From Bacillota bacterium (GTDB taxonomy: Bacteria > Bacillota_I > Bacilli_A > RF39 > UBA660): a stretch of 64,000 bases of DNA. The DNA lies in NCBI GenBank assembly GCA_003524085.1, contig DOEC01000021.1:91621-155620 (forward strand), given 5' to 3'. The position numbers and the translations under genes are program-made. Below, piece by piece: positions 1-9,093 of this stretch; within the stretch, counting starts at the first letter, position 1, and each line of letters opens with the position of its first letter. Under the pieces are notes generated by a model that saw only the letters and a program-made list of their open reading frames with translations, was not told where the DNA came from and did no database searches.

Positions 1-1398
1 TCAAAAGAAGAATTAGAAAATAAAAAGGTTCAAGTAAAGAACTACTTAGATGCTATGGGAATGAAAGGCACAATACTTAGATATGAACAAGAGAAAATTT
101 TAAAAAGTTGTTTACCAATATTTCCAGACTCAGATATTGAAGAGAGAATTGGAACACCTATTCCAAGTGTTACTATGAGTGCGATGTATCCATTTGTATT
201 TGATAGTATCAAGGACCCTGGGTTATCTTGTTTACTAGGTGTAGACTTTTCTGGAGGTATTATATTATTTAATCAATTCTTATATCAGATTAAGAAAGAG
301 TTTAATAGAAATAATGCCAATATGATAATTTTAGGTACATCAGGTAGTGGTAAATCTACTGCTGCTAAGATACTTTTAAGAAGTAATATTAGAAATGGAC
401 ACAAAATAGTTGCAATTGACCCAGAAGGTGAGCTAGAAGACATGACTAGACTTTATGGAGGAGACTTCATTAATCTAGGATTAGGTGGAGACTACGGAAT
501 GATAAATCCACTTGAAGTAATAGCTGACTCTGATATTGAAGATGGTGGAGGGAATGCTGTTTTAACAAGAACATTACAGTCTCTTAAAGCTTTCATGAAG
601 TACTATAGTCCTGATATAGAAGAAGACGTACTTACTTTGTTTAGTGAAGTAGTACAAGATACTTATAAGAGATATAAGATAGACTATGAAACAGACTTTA
701 GTAAGTTTACTAGTGAAGACTATCCAACATTTGACGATGTGTATGCTACTATTAAAGGAAGACTTTTATCAATGGTAGAAGCTACTCGTGAAAAAGAAGT
801 AATGGAAAAACTTGAGTTAAAAGTTAGACCTTTAACAAAAGAATTAAGATATTACTTTACTGGGCATACAACAGTAGAACCTAATAGTGACTTTATAGTA
901 TTTAATATAAGAGAATTAATGAATAGTGATGCTAATATAAGAAATGCTTTATTCTTTAACATATTAAAGCATGCATGGGGTTTATGTTTAGACAAAGACA
1001 CTAATACAATACTTATGGTAGATGAAGCACATACCCTTCTAGCAGACAGAAATACTTTGGGAGCAGAATTCTTAGCCCAAGTACAAAGAAGAAGCAGAAA
1101 ATATAACACAGGTACAATAATTATTACACAACAACCTACTGACTTTGCAAGCCCTGAGGTAATCGTACATGGTAAAGCAATATTTGATAATGCAAGTTAC
1201 TATTTAGTAATGGGCTTAAAGAAGCAAGCAGTTGAAGATTTAGCAAGATTAATAGATTTAAATGATCAAGAAAAAGAAAGTATTAAAAGATATAATCAAG
1301 GAGAAGCTTTATTTGTATGTGGAACGCGTAGAATGAGAATTAATGTAATAGCGACTCAAGAAGAACTAGACTCATTTGGTTCTGGTGGAGGATTATAG
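1..1398 (+). CDS. VirB4/TraE-type conjugation ATPase (5' partial)
   Basis: The frame is open from the first base, so this is the C-terminal 465 residues of a longer protein; the ATG at 55 is internal. A P-loop GTSGSGKST lies at about nt 334-360 and a Walker B ILMVDEAH at about 1009-1032, followed by a QVQRRSRKY and TQQP stretch typical of VirB4/CagE/TrbE ATPases. Such proteins energise substrate transfer and assembly of type IV secretion or conjugation channels at the membrane. The next gene starts 14 bp downstream and encodes a wall hydrolase, the usual partner in Gram-positive conjugative elements. Family assignment is firm; that it belongs to an integrative element is inference, as relaxase and integrase would lie outside the window. 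Confidence 0.88.
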   Translation, partial: SKEELENKKVQVKNYLDAMGMKGTILRYEQEKILKSCLPIFPDSDIEERIGTPIPSVTMSAMYPFVFDSIKDPGLSCLLGVDFSGGIILFNQFLYQIKKEFNRNNANMIILGTSGSGKSTAAKILLRSNIRNGHKIVAIDPEGELEDMTRLYGGDFINLGLGGDYGMINPLEVIADSDIEDGGGNAVLTRTLQSLKAFMKYYSPDIEEDVLTLFSEVVQDTYKRYKIDYETDFSKFTSEDYPTFDDVYATIKGRLLSMVEATREKEVMEKLELKVRPLTKELRYYFTGHTTVEPNSDFIVFNIRELMNSDANIRNALFFNILKHAWGLCLDKDTNTILMVDEAHTLLADRNTLGAEFLAQVQRRSRKYNTGTIIITQQPTDFASPEVIVHGKAIFDNASYYLVMGLKKQAVEDLARLIDLNDQEKESIKRYNQGEALFVCGTRRMRINVIATQEELDSFGSGGGL

Positions 1399-1412
1399 TT
1401 AAGAGGTATATT

Positions 1413-4052
1413 ATGGATGATAAGGAGAAGAACTTAATTAATAGTGAAAATTTAAATTCACAAAATAATGTGGGTTCTTTTCCTTTACATAATAATACAT
1501 TTGTGAATAGTACTGATAAATCTGATATTAATAATAGAATAAATAATACTAAAGGTAGAAATTTACAAAATAATATGGAAAGTAGAGAAACTAGTAATAC
1601 AAGTTTAGGAGCAGATTCTTTAGAAAAAAAAGATAAACTAGATAAAGGCTCTTTAGGAAAAAATGCTTTAAATAGTGCGGGGAATGCTCTTTTAAGTAAG
1701 GCAAGTGAAGATGATGGAATAGTTGGAGATACTGCAAAAGGAATACGTGCTGTAAACAAAGGTGTAAAGGCAACTAAAACTAGTGTAAAGGCCATTAAGG
1801 CATTAATAACTCTTTTAAGTGGGCCAGTTGGATGGGTTCTTGGTATATTTGCTGGGGTAATGTTACTAATTTTCTTAATCGTAATTGTATATCATACAAT
1901 AATAAGCTCGTTAAGTATGAAGTTTAATTTAACTGGAAAAGATAGTTACGAAGTATTTAAAGAGAAGTATGAAGAAGCAATGTCTAGAGGAGATATAGAT
2001 AGTTTGTATGAAAGCGCTGATGGAATAGACTGTGGAGAGAGAAGCTTTTTTACTAAAATTAAAAATTTCTTTGGAGTATATCAGATAGAAAATCCTACTG
2101 AATTATGTTTATATGTTAAAAAGACACTTGAAGAAAAAGAAACATTACCTGGTATAACAACACTTAGTCCTGGATATTTTTTAAGTAGTTTATATTATGC
2201 GTATGATACTCAAAATGTTAAAGAAAATGGTGAACTATTTATTAAAGTACCTGATGCAAGTGGTTTAGAAAGTGATGATAAAAACTACGTTGCACCAACT
2301 GACTTAGATGCAATTAGTACACTTTTTGTTACAAAGATTTATGAAAAAAAAGATTTAGATAAATTAATAGATGAGTATATTTTAAAGTATGACTTAAAAA
2401 GTTATGGGCTTACTCCTTATAAGTTAGTAATCGATTATGATGAAGAGGGCAATGAAATAGGAAGACACTGTGATGCTTTTAGTGCACCTATTAACTATCA
2501 AACAAGTGAAAGTAAGTTTAATTTATATTTAAGATATGGGGAAAATATAAGTGAAAGCTATCAATATGATAACAATATTATTAGAACGTATGAATTAACA
2601 AGTAGTGAATGCTATGACAATATAGGTGTAGCTAAACCTAGTCTAGCTAAGTATGATGTTAAACTTGATTTAACAAGCGAGGAAGAAAAGATACCTAGTA
2701 TAGATGGATATACTTATGAAGATGGATTTATTTATGATACATATCCTAGGTATAAGGCTGAATATAATTTAGATGGTGTTAAACCAGCATTTGATTATAA
2801 AGTGGCTAGGGATATTGAAAATATTATGGATAGCAGAGTTAGTTCTAGACAAGACTATATAAACTATTTACTAGGATACCCTAACACAGTTAAAACAAAT
2901 TTAGCTCTTTATTCAGGAAATTGTACGTATACAGTTGGCAACAGAGATGTAAGTAATTTAAAAGTAAGACTTATTCACAAAAAAAATAGTGCACTGCCTG
3001 ATGTAGAAGTGAATGCTGCTGTTCCTAATCAAGAATTAATTGATTTTGAAAAGTATGTACTAGGAGTAGTGTATGCTGAAAATGGTGGGGCACCTGATGA
3101 AGCAATGAAAGCACAAGCAATCGCGGCTAGAACTTATGCTTTTAACCGTGGTACTATAAAAGAAGAAAATGGTGAGGTTGTCCTTGAAATATCAAGTAGT
3201 ACTTGGGATCAAACATATTGTGATCCTGATAAAGGATGTGACATATGTACTTCAGCACTAGACCAAAGTGTGCAAACTGTAATGACAAAAGGTACAGTAC
3301 CAGAAGGGGCTAGTTGTACTCATTGGAAAGGTCCTTTAGAAAACGATTCTCGTATTAGAAAAGCTGTTAAAGCAGTATCTGGAATAATACTTACTGACAC
3401 TTCAGGAAATCCTGCTGGAGTAGGATACACTAGTACTACTCAAAATAGTTGGAATTCTTTGGCTAATCAAGGAAGTGATTATGTAGAATTAATAAGAAGC
3501 TCTTATGGCGGAGAATACATTTTAAGTAATCCATCATGTAGCTTTGCAAGTGGCGACTGGGATAAATGGAGACAAAGTAGTAGTGAATGGGGAAGTATTA
3601 TGTTATCAACTAAAAATATGTCTAGTGTAGGATGTTTTATAACCGCGCATGCTAAAGCTATTGCTAAAAGTGGTGCTCAAGTAAAAGTAGCTAACTTTAA
3701 CCCAGGAACATTTGTAAATACAATTAAAGCTAATGGATGTTTAGACGGAAATAACTTGGTAAGTGCTTGTGCTTTAAAATCAGTTTTAGTTAATGATTAT
3801 GAACGAAAGAGTAGTGCTTTAAGTGGGTCGCTTGAAAATAAAGCAAATGTAATCGCCGGTTATATTAATAATGGATATGAAGTAATTCTTAGAGTTAAAT
3901 CACCAGACCCTAGACAACACTGGGTACTTGTAACTGGAGTAAGCGGAAGTACTATATATATGTCTGATACAGCAAGTGATGCTAATATAGTAGTACCTTT
4001 CTATAATGCTAATGAAGTAGTTTATATGATTGCTTATAGATTTGATATTTAG
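1413..4052 (+). CDS. Membrane-anchored wall hydrolase: SpoIID domain + C39-like cysteine peptidase
   Basis: 879 residues. Residues 1-130 are Asn/Lys-rich and probably cytoplasmic; about 137-163 form one membrane helix. A SpoIID/LytB-type domain follows at about 540-665, with FEKYVLGVVYAEN and a KAQAIAARTYA helix; the Glu in AEN matches the SpoIID catalytic Glu. The C-terminus (about 715-879) looks like a Peptidase_C39_2 fold: Cys in SSVGCFITAHA (about 740), His in HWVLVTG, Asp in YMSDTASD. Start ATG 1413 has AAGAGG upstream. Next to a VirB4-type ATPase, it probably opens peptidoglycan for the conjugation channel, in the position occupied by CwlT/TcpG-like hydrolases in other elements. Enzymatic activity is inferred from motifs only. 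Confidence 0.8.
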   Translation: MDDKEKNLINSENLNSQNNVGSFPLHNNTFVNSTDKSDINNRINNTKGRNLQNNMESRETSNTSLGADSLEKKDKLDKGSLGKNALNSAGNALLSKASEDDGIVGDTAKGIRAVNKGVKATKTSVKAIKALITLLSGPVGWVLGIFAGVMLLIFLIVIVYHTIISSLSMKFNLTGKDSYEVFKEKYEEAMSRGDIDSLYESADGIDCGERSFFTKIKNFFGVYQIENPTELCLYVKKTLEEKETLPGITTLSPGYFLSSLYYAYDTQNVKENGELFIKVPDASGLESDDKNYVAPTDLDAISTLFVTKIYEKKDLDKLIDEYILKYDLKSYGLTPYKLVIDYDEEGNEIGRHCDAFSAPINYQTSESKFNLYLRYGENISESYQYDNNIIRTYELTSSECYDNIGVAKPSLAKYDVKLDLTSEEEKIPSIDGYTYEDGFIYDTYPRYKAEYNLDGVKPAFDYKVARDIENIMDSRVSSRQDYINYLLGYPNTVKTNLALYSGNCTYTVGNRDVSNLKVRLIHKKNSALPDVEVNAAVPNQELIDFEKYVLGVVYAENGGAPDEAMKAQAIAARTYAFNRGTIKEENGEVVLEISSSTWDQTYCDPDKGCDICTSALDQSVQTVMTKGTVPEGASCTHWKGPLENDSRIRKAVKAVSGIILTDTSGNPAGVGYTSTTQNSWNSLANQGSDYVELIRSSYGGEYILSNPSCSFASGDWDKWRQSSSEWGSIMLSTKNMSSVGCFITAHAKAIAKSGAQVKVANFNPGTFVNTIKANGCLDGNNLVSACALKSVLVNDYERKSSALSGSLENKANVIAGYINNGYEVILRVKSPDPRQHWVLVTGVSGSTIYMSDTASDANIVVPFYNANEVVYMIAYRFDI

Positions 4053-4060
4053 GAGAAGAT

Positions 4061-4831
4061 ATGGAAAAAAAGAATAATAAGTTTGAAGTTACAATTATAT
4101 TTATAGTTATTGTATTTTCTATTATTATGTATGGATTATATTTAGTAGTAAACGAGTATTATAAAAAGTATGCGTTTACACTAATTACTAGTCCATTGAC
4201 AATATTAGAATGCAAGAAATGGGACTGCACAGATAAGACTAGTGAAGTAAGTAAGTATAATAATAAAGAATACAACACTAATATTGATGGAAAAGATATT
4301 GGAAAAAATACTATGTATTATGATTCATTTCAAAAGAGGTTTTATATATTTGATTATAAAGATAATAGTATTAAATATAATAATAGTTTCTATATGTATG
4401 AAGGTAGTATTAGTGGAATACTCTTAGATAAAAACGAAGTTAGTACTCTTGAATTAGAGACTATTAAGTCTAAATTAAAATTAAAATTTAGTTTAAATCA
4501 AGTAACATATAGTGAGAAAGTAATGATGGACTTTGACGCGGACAGTAATATTGAAGAAGTGTATTCTGTTATTGGTGGGGCTCTTAATTATTACTTTAGT
4601 TATCTTGTATATAATAAGGAAGAAAAGTATTATATTTTATACAAAAGTGAAGAAAATGATATAACTAAATTTAGTGCAGGAACTATTAGTAATGCGTTAG
4701 ATATATTTAATGATGGTAAAAAGGAATTTATATACCACATAAGTTATTATGACGAAATAGGGGAATGCAATGTTCTTTATAGAATTAAAGGTAAAAAATT
4801 TGTAAATGTTAATGAGTGTAACGTTAAATAG
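4061..4831 (+). CDS. Membrane-anchored protein of the conjugation-like module, function unknown
   Basis: 256 residues with one N-terminal membrane helix (about 9-30), the rest probably outside the cell. It contains a short CKKWDC motif near residue 45. I do not recognise a family. It starts 8 bp after the hydrolase gene with AGGAGAAG as ribosome site, so it is probably co-transcribed with the two genes before it, and a strong terminator overlaps its stop codon. A role as an accessory channel or surface protein is inferred from position only. Confidence 0.65.
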   Translation: MEKKNNKFEVTIIFIVIVFSIIMYGLYLVVNEYYKKYAFTLITSPLTILECKKWDCTDKTSEVSKYNNKEYNTNIDGKDIGKNTMYYDSFQKRFYIFDYKDNSIKYNNSFYMYEGSISGILLDKNEVSTLELETIKSKLKLKFSLNQVTYSEKVMMDFDADSNIEEVYSVIGGALNYYFSYLVYNKEEKYYILYKSEENDITKFSAGTISNALDIFNDGKKEFIYHISYYDEIGECNVLYRIKGKKFVNVNECNVK

Positions 4832-4844
4832 TTACACTTTTTTT
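4816..4844 (+). terminator. Intrinsic terminator closing the conjugation-like module
   Basis: GTGTAAC (4816-4822) pairs with GTTACAC (4831-4837) and is followed by a T run. The hairpin includes the stop codon of the preceding gene. Confidence 0.85.
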
Positions 4845-4940
4845 AGTTTGCTAACTGGCAAAATTGCAATAGACTAAATACTAATGATTTTCTCTTTCTA
4901 TTTTGTTTTAAACGTGTTACAATATTAATGGGGAAATGAT

Positions 4941-5786
4941 ATGAAAAGTTACTTTAATAATGAAGAATATATATATATTAAATCGTTTTTAAGAACAAAC
5001 CCTAGTGAAGCTTTGATTAGAACAGAAGAATATATAAAGAAATATCCAAATGACTATATTGCAGGTGTGTTCTATTCTAAAGTTTTAAAAGTATTGGGTA
5101 GTTTTAGTGAGGCTTTATATGTTTTAGGTAACATAGAAGAAAGGTATACTTCCAATAAAAAGTTATTTAATGATTTTGCTAAGTATAATATTATAGAAGA
5201 GAAAGTACTTTATAATAAATTAAGATGTCTAAGTTATTTAGAAGATTTTGATAAAGTAGAAGAACTATTAAATGAAAACAGAAAATATTTAATAAATCCT
5301 AAATTTGGGTATTTTAGTAATTTAGTTAAATATTCTAAGATGGAAAACATTAACTTTAATGCTAGCTATAGATTAGAACAATTATTTAATTATAGTGACG
5401 AAGAGTTTTTAAGTCATATATCAAAACATATGTATAGTAGAGTGGAAGACTATGATGTAATTAGTACATTTAATGAAGATTTTCCTTTTGATAAAGTTTT
5501 TTATGAAGTAAAGAAGAAAATACTCTTTTGTAAAGCGTATTATTTTGGAACATATGAAGATGTGTATATATTTAAGTATGATAAATGTGGCGTTACTAAT
5601 GGTAAAATAAGTGATTATTTTTTGGTTATTACTTTTCATAATACTAATAAGTATATTTCAATGTACCCATGTAACTCAAGTAGTAACTTTAATTATGTTG
5701 ACTTAAATTATTTGAAAATTCCAAGTACAAGTAATGTCAAAAGACTTAGTCAAATAGATAAGTTTAATATGAAATATAAAAAATAA
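4941..5786 (+). CDS. Hypothetical protein, helical-repeat (TPR-like) N-terminus
   Basis: 281 residues, no signal peptide. Residues 15-120 are helical with spacing resembling degenerate TPR repeats (SEALIRTEEYIKKYPNDYIAG, EALYVLGNIEERY, LRCLSYLEDFDKVEELL). The C-terminal 100 residues hold a beta-rich part (YEDVYIFKYDKC, SDYFLVITFHN) and end in RLSQIDKFNMKYKK. Start ATG 4941 follows GGGGAAATGAT. I do not recognise the family. The following reading frame has no start codon and is discussed separately. Confidence 0.6.
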   Translation: MKSYFNNEEYIYIKSFLRTNPSEALIRTEEYIKKYPNDYIAGVFYSKVLKVLGSFSEALYVLGNIEERYTSNKKLFNDFAKYNIIEEKVLYNKLRCLSYLEDFDKVEELLNENRKYLINPKFGYFSNLVKYSKMENINFNASYRLEQLFNYSDEEFLSHISKHMYSRVEDYDVISTFNEDFPFDKVFYEVKKKILFCKAYYFGTYEDVYIFKYDKCGVTNGKISDYFLVITFHNTNKYISMYPCNSSSNFNYVDLNYLKIPSTSNVKRLSQIDKFNMKYKK

Positions 5787-6349
5787 GTAAACTAAAAAAA
5801 ACAGTTGTTAAAACATATAATTTAGTTTATACTACTAGTAAAAATGAAAACAATACAGCAGCGCCAAGTCCATCTAATCCAACTGAAACACAACAACCTA
5901 ATCAAAATGGCAATTATGTATTTAATCAGAATGGAAAGTATTTTGAGTTTCCTACAACTTATAGAGTGTATGTAGATAAAGATAAGACTATTTATGTAGG
6001 AAAAAATATTGATGACAAAGGAGCATTAATTCCATATATAATGATAGAAAAATATAAAAATTATACTGACCCTTTAGTACTATTAAATGATGTTACAACA
6101 GAGTTAAATAAAGCTTATGGAGATGTAAAAATTTTATTAAATCAACTATCAGGATACGTAGGAGATAAGTTAACTTATGGAAGTATGTTTTCTTATACAA
6201 GTAGTGGTCACTTAGTAATAGATAACAGATATACATTTTTAGTAGGTAATAGTATGTATTTAGTTACTACTAAAGAAGAAAATGAGAATTCAACTGAAAT
6301 AAATAATGTTTGTGCTTTGATTATTAAGACTTTAAAGGAGGTAAATTAG
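5780..6349 (+). pseudogene. Headless gene remnant, C-terminal part of an unknown protein
   Basis: The frame is open from 5780 to the TAG at 6347-6349 and reads as real protein: a basic start, a low-complexity Pro/Ser/Thr/Gln/Asn linker (AAPSPSNPTETQQPNQNGNY), then a folded-looking part (GKYFEFPTTYRVYVDKDKT to the end). No ATG, GTG or TTG occurs in frame before the GTG at 5966, which cuts into coding-like sequence and has no ribosome site. The most likely reading is a gene that lost its N-terminus (perhaps zinc ribbon plus membrane helix, as in the next gene). Alternatives are an ATA start, or a -1 shift at the A6 run at 5778-5783 linking it to the preceding gene. Confidence 0.55.
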
Positions 6350-6350
6350 C

Positions 6351-7502
6351 ATGGCTTTAATTAAATGTGAAGAGTGTGGAAAAGAGATATCTAGTAGTGC
6401 TAAAGAGTGCCCACATTGTGGATATAAGAGTGATTCTAAAGTATGTCCAGACTGTGGTAAAAAAGTAAGTGAAGGAATGGATAGTTGTCCATCTTGTGGA
6501 TGTCCATTAAAAAAGAAAACTAGTAAGATTATTAGTGATAACTTAGATAAAATAACTGGTGCTAGAAGTGAAAGCTATGTTACTTTTAAAGATTTATTTA
6601 AAGATACTTTTAAAAAACATAGCGAGGAAGAATTAGACGATGTGTTTATTTGTGGAGGTAAAAATACTACACCTAAAGTAAGTGAAGTTGACCCACATAA
6701 TGCTAAAGCTTGGGTATATTTTAAGATGTTAGTATTCTTTATAATTGCTTATATACCTACAAGAATAGGCTTTATTACATATGGTAATGCTAACTTCTTA
6801 CCCGCAATGATAATGCTTGCTGCTTTCGCTGTTCCTGTAACTGTTTTAATATTCTTCTTTGAAATAAATGTATTTAGAAACATGCCTTTTTATAAGGTAA
6901 TGAAATACTTTATATTAGGTGGTGCACTTAGTTTAATAGTTGCAATATTGTTTTTCTCACTTGATTTTAATACAGATATTTCAACATTTGATGGAGCACT
7001 TATGGTTGGTGTAATAGAAGAAGTAGCTAAAGCAGTAGTTGTTGCATTCTTCTTATTTAAAGAAAAGAGAAGTAATTATATATTAGATGGCTTACTAATA
7101 GGTGCGGCAGTAGGAGCAGGTTTTGCAGCGTTTGAAACTGCTGGCTATATTTTAAACTATGGCTTAAAAGGTGGACTACAAAGTATGTTAGAAGTTATAA
7201 AGGTAAGAGGTATTTTAGCGCCTGGTGGACACGTTGCATGGGCTGCAATTGAAGGAGCTGCTTTAATGTATGTTAAAGGTTTGGATAAACTTGACAAAAA
7301 ACACTTAAATGATAAAAGATTTTTACTTATTTGCTTAATACCAATTGTACTTCATGGTGTTTGGGATATGCCAATTAATTTACCTTATTATATATTACCA
7401 CTTACTTTAACTGTACTTGCTTGGGTAGTTATAATATACTTTGTAAATTTAGGTTTAAAACAAGTTGACGAAGCTAAGGCTTATTATAAAAATAAAGAGT
7501 AA
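6351..7502 (+). CDS. Zinc-ribbon PrsW-family intramembrane metalloprotease
   Basis: 383 residues. Two zinc ribbons lie at the N-terminus (Cys 6, 9, 20, 23 and Cys 32, 35, 46, 49), followed by a linker and about eight membrane helices from residue 125. PrsW-type motifs are visible: IEEVAKA (Glu223, Glu224), GHVAWAAIEGA, and HGVWDMP, giving the Glu/His metal ligands expected of this family. Members cut membrane proteins such as anti-sigma factors. GGAGG at 6337-6341 precedes ATG 6351, only 1 bp after the previous stop. The substrate is unknown; no anti-sigma factor is adjacent. Confidence 0.85.
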   Translation: MALIKCEECGKEISSSAKECPHCGYKSDSKVCPDCGKKVSEGMDSCPSCGCPLKKKTSKIISDNLDKITGARSESYVTFKDLFKDTFKKHSEEELDDVFICGGKNTTPKVSEVDPHNAKAWVYFKMLVFFIIAYIPTRIGFITYGNANFLPAMIMLAAFAVPVTVLIFFFEINVFRNMPFYKVMKYFILGGALSLIVAILFFSLDFNTDISTFDGALMVGVIEEVAKAVVVAFFLFKEKRSNYILDGLLIGAAVGAGFAAFETAGYILNYGLKGGLQSMLEVIKVRGILAPGGHVAWAAIEGAALMYVKGLDKLDKKHLNDKRFLLICLIPIVLHGVWDMPINLPYYILPLTLTVLAWVVIIYFVNLGLKQVDEAKAYYKNKE

Positions 7503-7512
7503 TTAAAAAATG

Positions 7513-7542
7513 AATGGCATTATAAATATGCCATTTTTTTTG
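7513..7542 (+). terminator. Intrinsic terminator after the PrsW-type gene
   Basis: AATGGCAT (7513-7520) pairs with ATGCCATT (7528-7535), followed by a T run. Confidence 0.85.
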
Positions 7543-7602
7543 GCGTTTTAACCTTGACAATTATTTAATTATTTTGTAAAATTATTCTAGGATAGAGGTG
7601 TA

Positions 7603-8607
7603 ATGATGAAAGGTAAAAAAGATTTAACTTTAATAACTCAATTAGTGTTATCAATTTTGATATTTATTGGTGGAGTTACTATAATGATTTTCAAGAGTTT
7701 TGGTTTAATTGATATGGTATTATATGGGAGTATTATCTTCTTTATATTAGCATTTTTTGGAGTAATTTGTTACTTTATTAGAAGAAGAGAAGGAGACTAT
7801 GAAATCTTATTATTTAGTTTGATAAGTATACTTACTGCAACATTCATGTTTATATTTAAAAATGAAGATGCAGCAATGATATTAGGTGCTGGATTAACAA
7901 TATTTAATATTTTAGTAATAGCTAATAGAATTTATAAAATAGTTACTTATAAAAATCAAGATAATTTTATGTGGAGTGTTAAATTTATTGGAACATTTTT
8001 AATAGGTTTCTTAGCAATATTAACTTGTGTAAATCTATATAAAGAAATTTCAGTTCAAACTTTAATGTTAGGATACTACTTCACTTGTTTAGGTGTAATT
8101 ATGACTATAGAAAATTTAGTTGAATTATTTGTAACAAAAGATAAGTTCGATAAATTTGTTTCTAAAGTTGTTGAAAATGAATATAAAAACTTAGAAATGG
8201 TTGATGCTATTAATGAAGAAAACAAACCTGAAGTTAAAGAAGTAAGTGTTGTAATTGAAAAGAAAAGAGGAAGAAAACCTAAAATTGAAGTTAATGGTAA
8301 AGATGTAAATAAAGAAATTAAAAAAGAAGTTAAGAAAGTTAAAAAAGAATTAAAACCAGCTACAAAAGAACTTAAGAAAAAAGCAAAACCTGTAGTTAAA
8401 GCTATAGAGAAAGAAACTAAGCCTTTAAAGAAGAAGATTGAAAAAGAGATTAAACCTGTTAAGAAAGAAGTTAAAAAAACAGTTAAATCTGCTAAAAAGA
8501 CAGTAAATAAAGCTAAAAGAGAAGTAAAGAAAGCTGTTATTAAAGAAGAAATAAAAAAAGAGATAAAGGAAGTAAAGAAAAAAGGTAGACCTAAGAAGAC
8601 TAATTAG
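7603..8607 (+). CDS. Multi-helix membrane protein with Lys-rich, AT-hook-like tail
   Basis: 334 residues. Residues 1-175 contain about six membrane helices in pairs, loosely resembling HdeD/DUF308 proteins. From about 205 the protein becomes extremely basic: repeated KKEVKK, KKELKPATKELKKKAKP, KPVKKEVKKTVKSAKKTV. Two short pieces, KKRGRKPK (about 220) and KKKGRPKK (at the end), look like AT-hook cores. Such tails are seen in histone H1-like DNA-binding proteins. The combination suggests a membrane protein able to touch DNA or acidic polymers from the cytoplasmic side; this is inference. Start ATG 7603 follows AGAGGTG; ATG 7606 is equally possible. Confidence 0.65.
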   Translation: MMKGKKDLTLITQLVLSILIFIGGVTIMIFKSFGLIDMVLYGSIIFFILAFFGVICYFIRRREGDYEILLFSLISILTATFMFIFKNEDAAMILGAGLTIFNILVIANRIYKIVTYKNQDNFMWSVKFIGTFLIGFLAILTCVNLYKEISVQTLMLGYYFTCLGVIMTIENLVELFVTKDKFDKFVSKVVENEYKNLEMVDAINEENKPEVKEVSVVIEKKRGRKPKIEVNGKDVNKEIKKEVKKVKKELKPATKELKKKAKPVVKAIEKETKPLKKKIEKEIKPVKKEVKKTVKSAKKTVNKAKREVKKAVIKEEIKKEIKEVKKKGRPKKTN

Positions 8608-8620
8608 GTCTTTTTCTTTT
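8587..8620 (+). terminator. Intrinsic terminator overlapping the end of the Lys-rich membrane gene
   Basis: AGACCTAA (8587-8594) pairs perfectly with TTAGGTCT (8604-8611), then T-rich sequence. The 5' arm lies inside the coding region. Confidence 0.8.
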
Positions 8621-8657
8621 GTAGTTTAATATATTTTATTAAGGGGGAATTTATAAT

Positions 8658-8921
8658 ATGGATATTATTAAGGTATCTAGTAAAAGTGTACCACAGAAAG
8701 TTGCTGGTGCTTTAGCAAATTTGTTTAGAGAAAGTATAGATGAGGTTGAAATGCAAGCAATTGGTGCTGGAGCTTTAAATCAAGCAATTAAAGGAATTAT
8801 AATAGCAAGAGGCTATGTAGCGCCTACTGGAAAGAATTTAGTCTGTACTCCTGCGTTTAGTGATATCTTAGTAGATGGAGAAGAAAGAACTGCTATTAAA
8901 TTAATTGTTGAGGCTAAATAA
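8658..8921 (+). CDS. spoVS: Stage V sporulation protein S
   Basis: 87 residues, the normal SpoVS length, with the highly conserved core VSSKSVPQKVAGALA, AIGAGALNQAIKGIIIARGYVAP and FSDI, EERTAIKLIVEAK. SpoVS is a small Alba-like nucleic-acid-binding protein required for late sporulation in Bacillus subtilis. AAGGGGGAA at 8641 gives a strong ribosome site. It stands alone between two terminators. Confidence 0.96.
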   Translation: MDIIKVSSKSVPQKVAGALANLFRESIDEVEMQAIGAGALNQAIKGIIIARGYVAPTGKNLVCTPAFSDILVDGEERTAIKLIVEAK

Positions 8922-8931
8922 GCCTTTTTTT
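8911..8931 (+). terminator. Intrinsic terminator of spoVS
   Basis: AGGCT (8911-8915) and AGCCT (8921-8925) form the stem; the stop codon is in the loop and a T run follows. Confidence 0.85.
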
Positions 8932-8938
8932 GTTTTAG

Positions 8939-9043
8939 TAAATTTGGAATAACACTTCCTAAACTCGGAATGAAAAGTGCTAAATCTTGGAATAAACACT
9001 TTCTAAACTCGGAATGTAAGGCGTCAAATCTCGGAATTGATGT
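8939..9043 (+). repeat. Five imperfect ~21-bp direct repeats (core tcGGAAT)
   Basis: About five units of 21-23 bp share AAA(c/t)TcGGAAT at their start: AAATTTGGAAT, AAACTCGGAAT, AAATCTTGGAAT, AAACTCGGAAT and AAATCTCGGAAT. Units alternate between two slightly different forms. The cluster fills the space just before the DUF4143 ATPase gene and may be a multi-site operator or the remains of a duplicated element. Confidence 0.7.
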
Positions 9044-9093
9044 TGATAAAACTACAAAATAGTTGTATAATATAAGTGAAAGTTGGTGGAAAT

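Noticed and set aside
9076..9093. GTG start for the DUF4143 ATPase
   Set aside because: No ribosome site; GGTGG sits at the right distance for ATG 9094.
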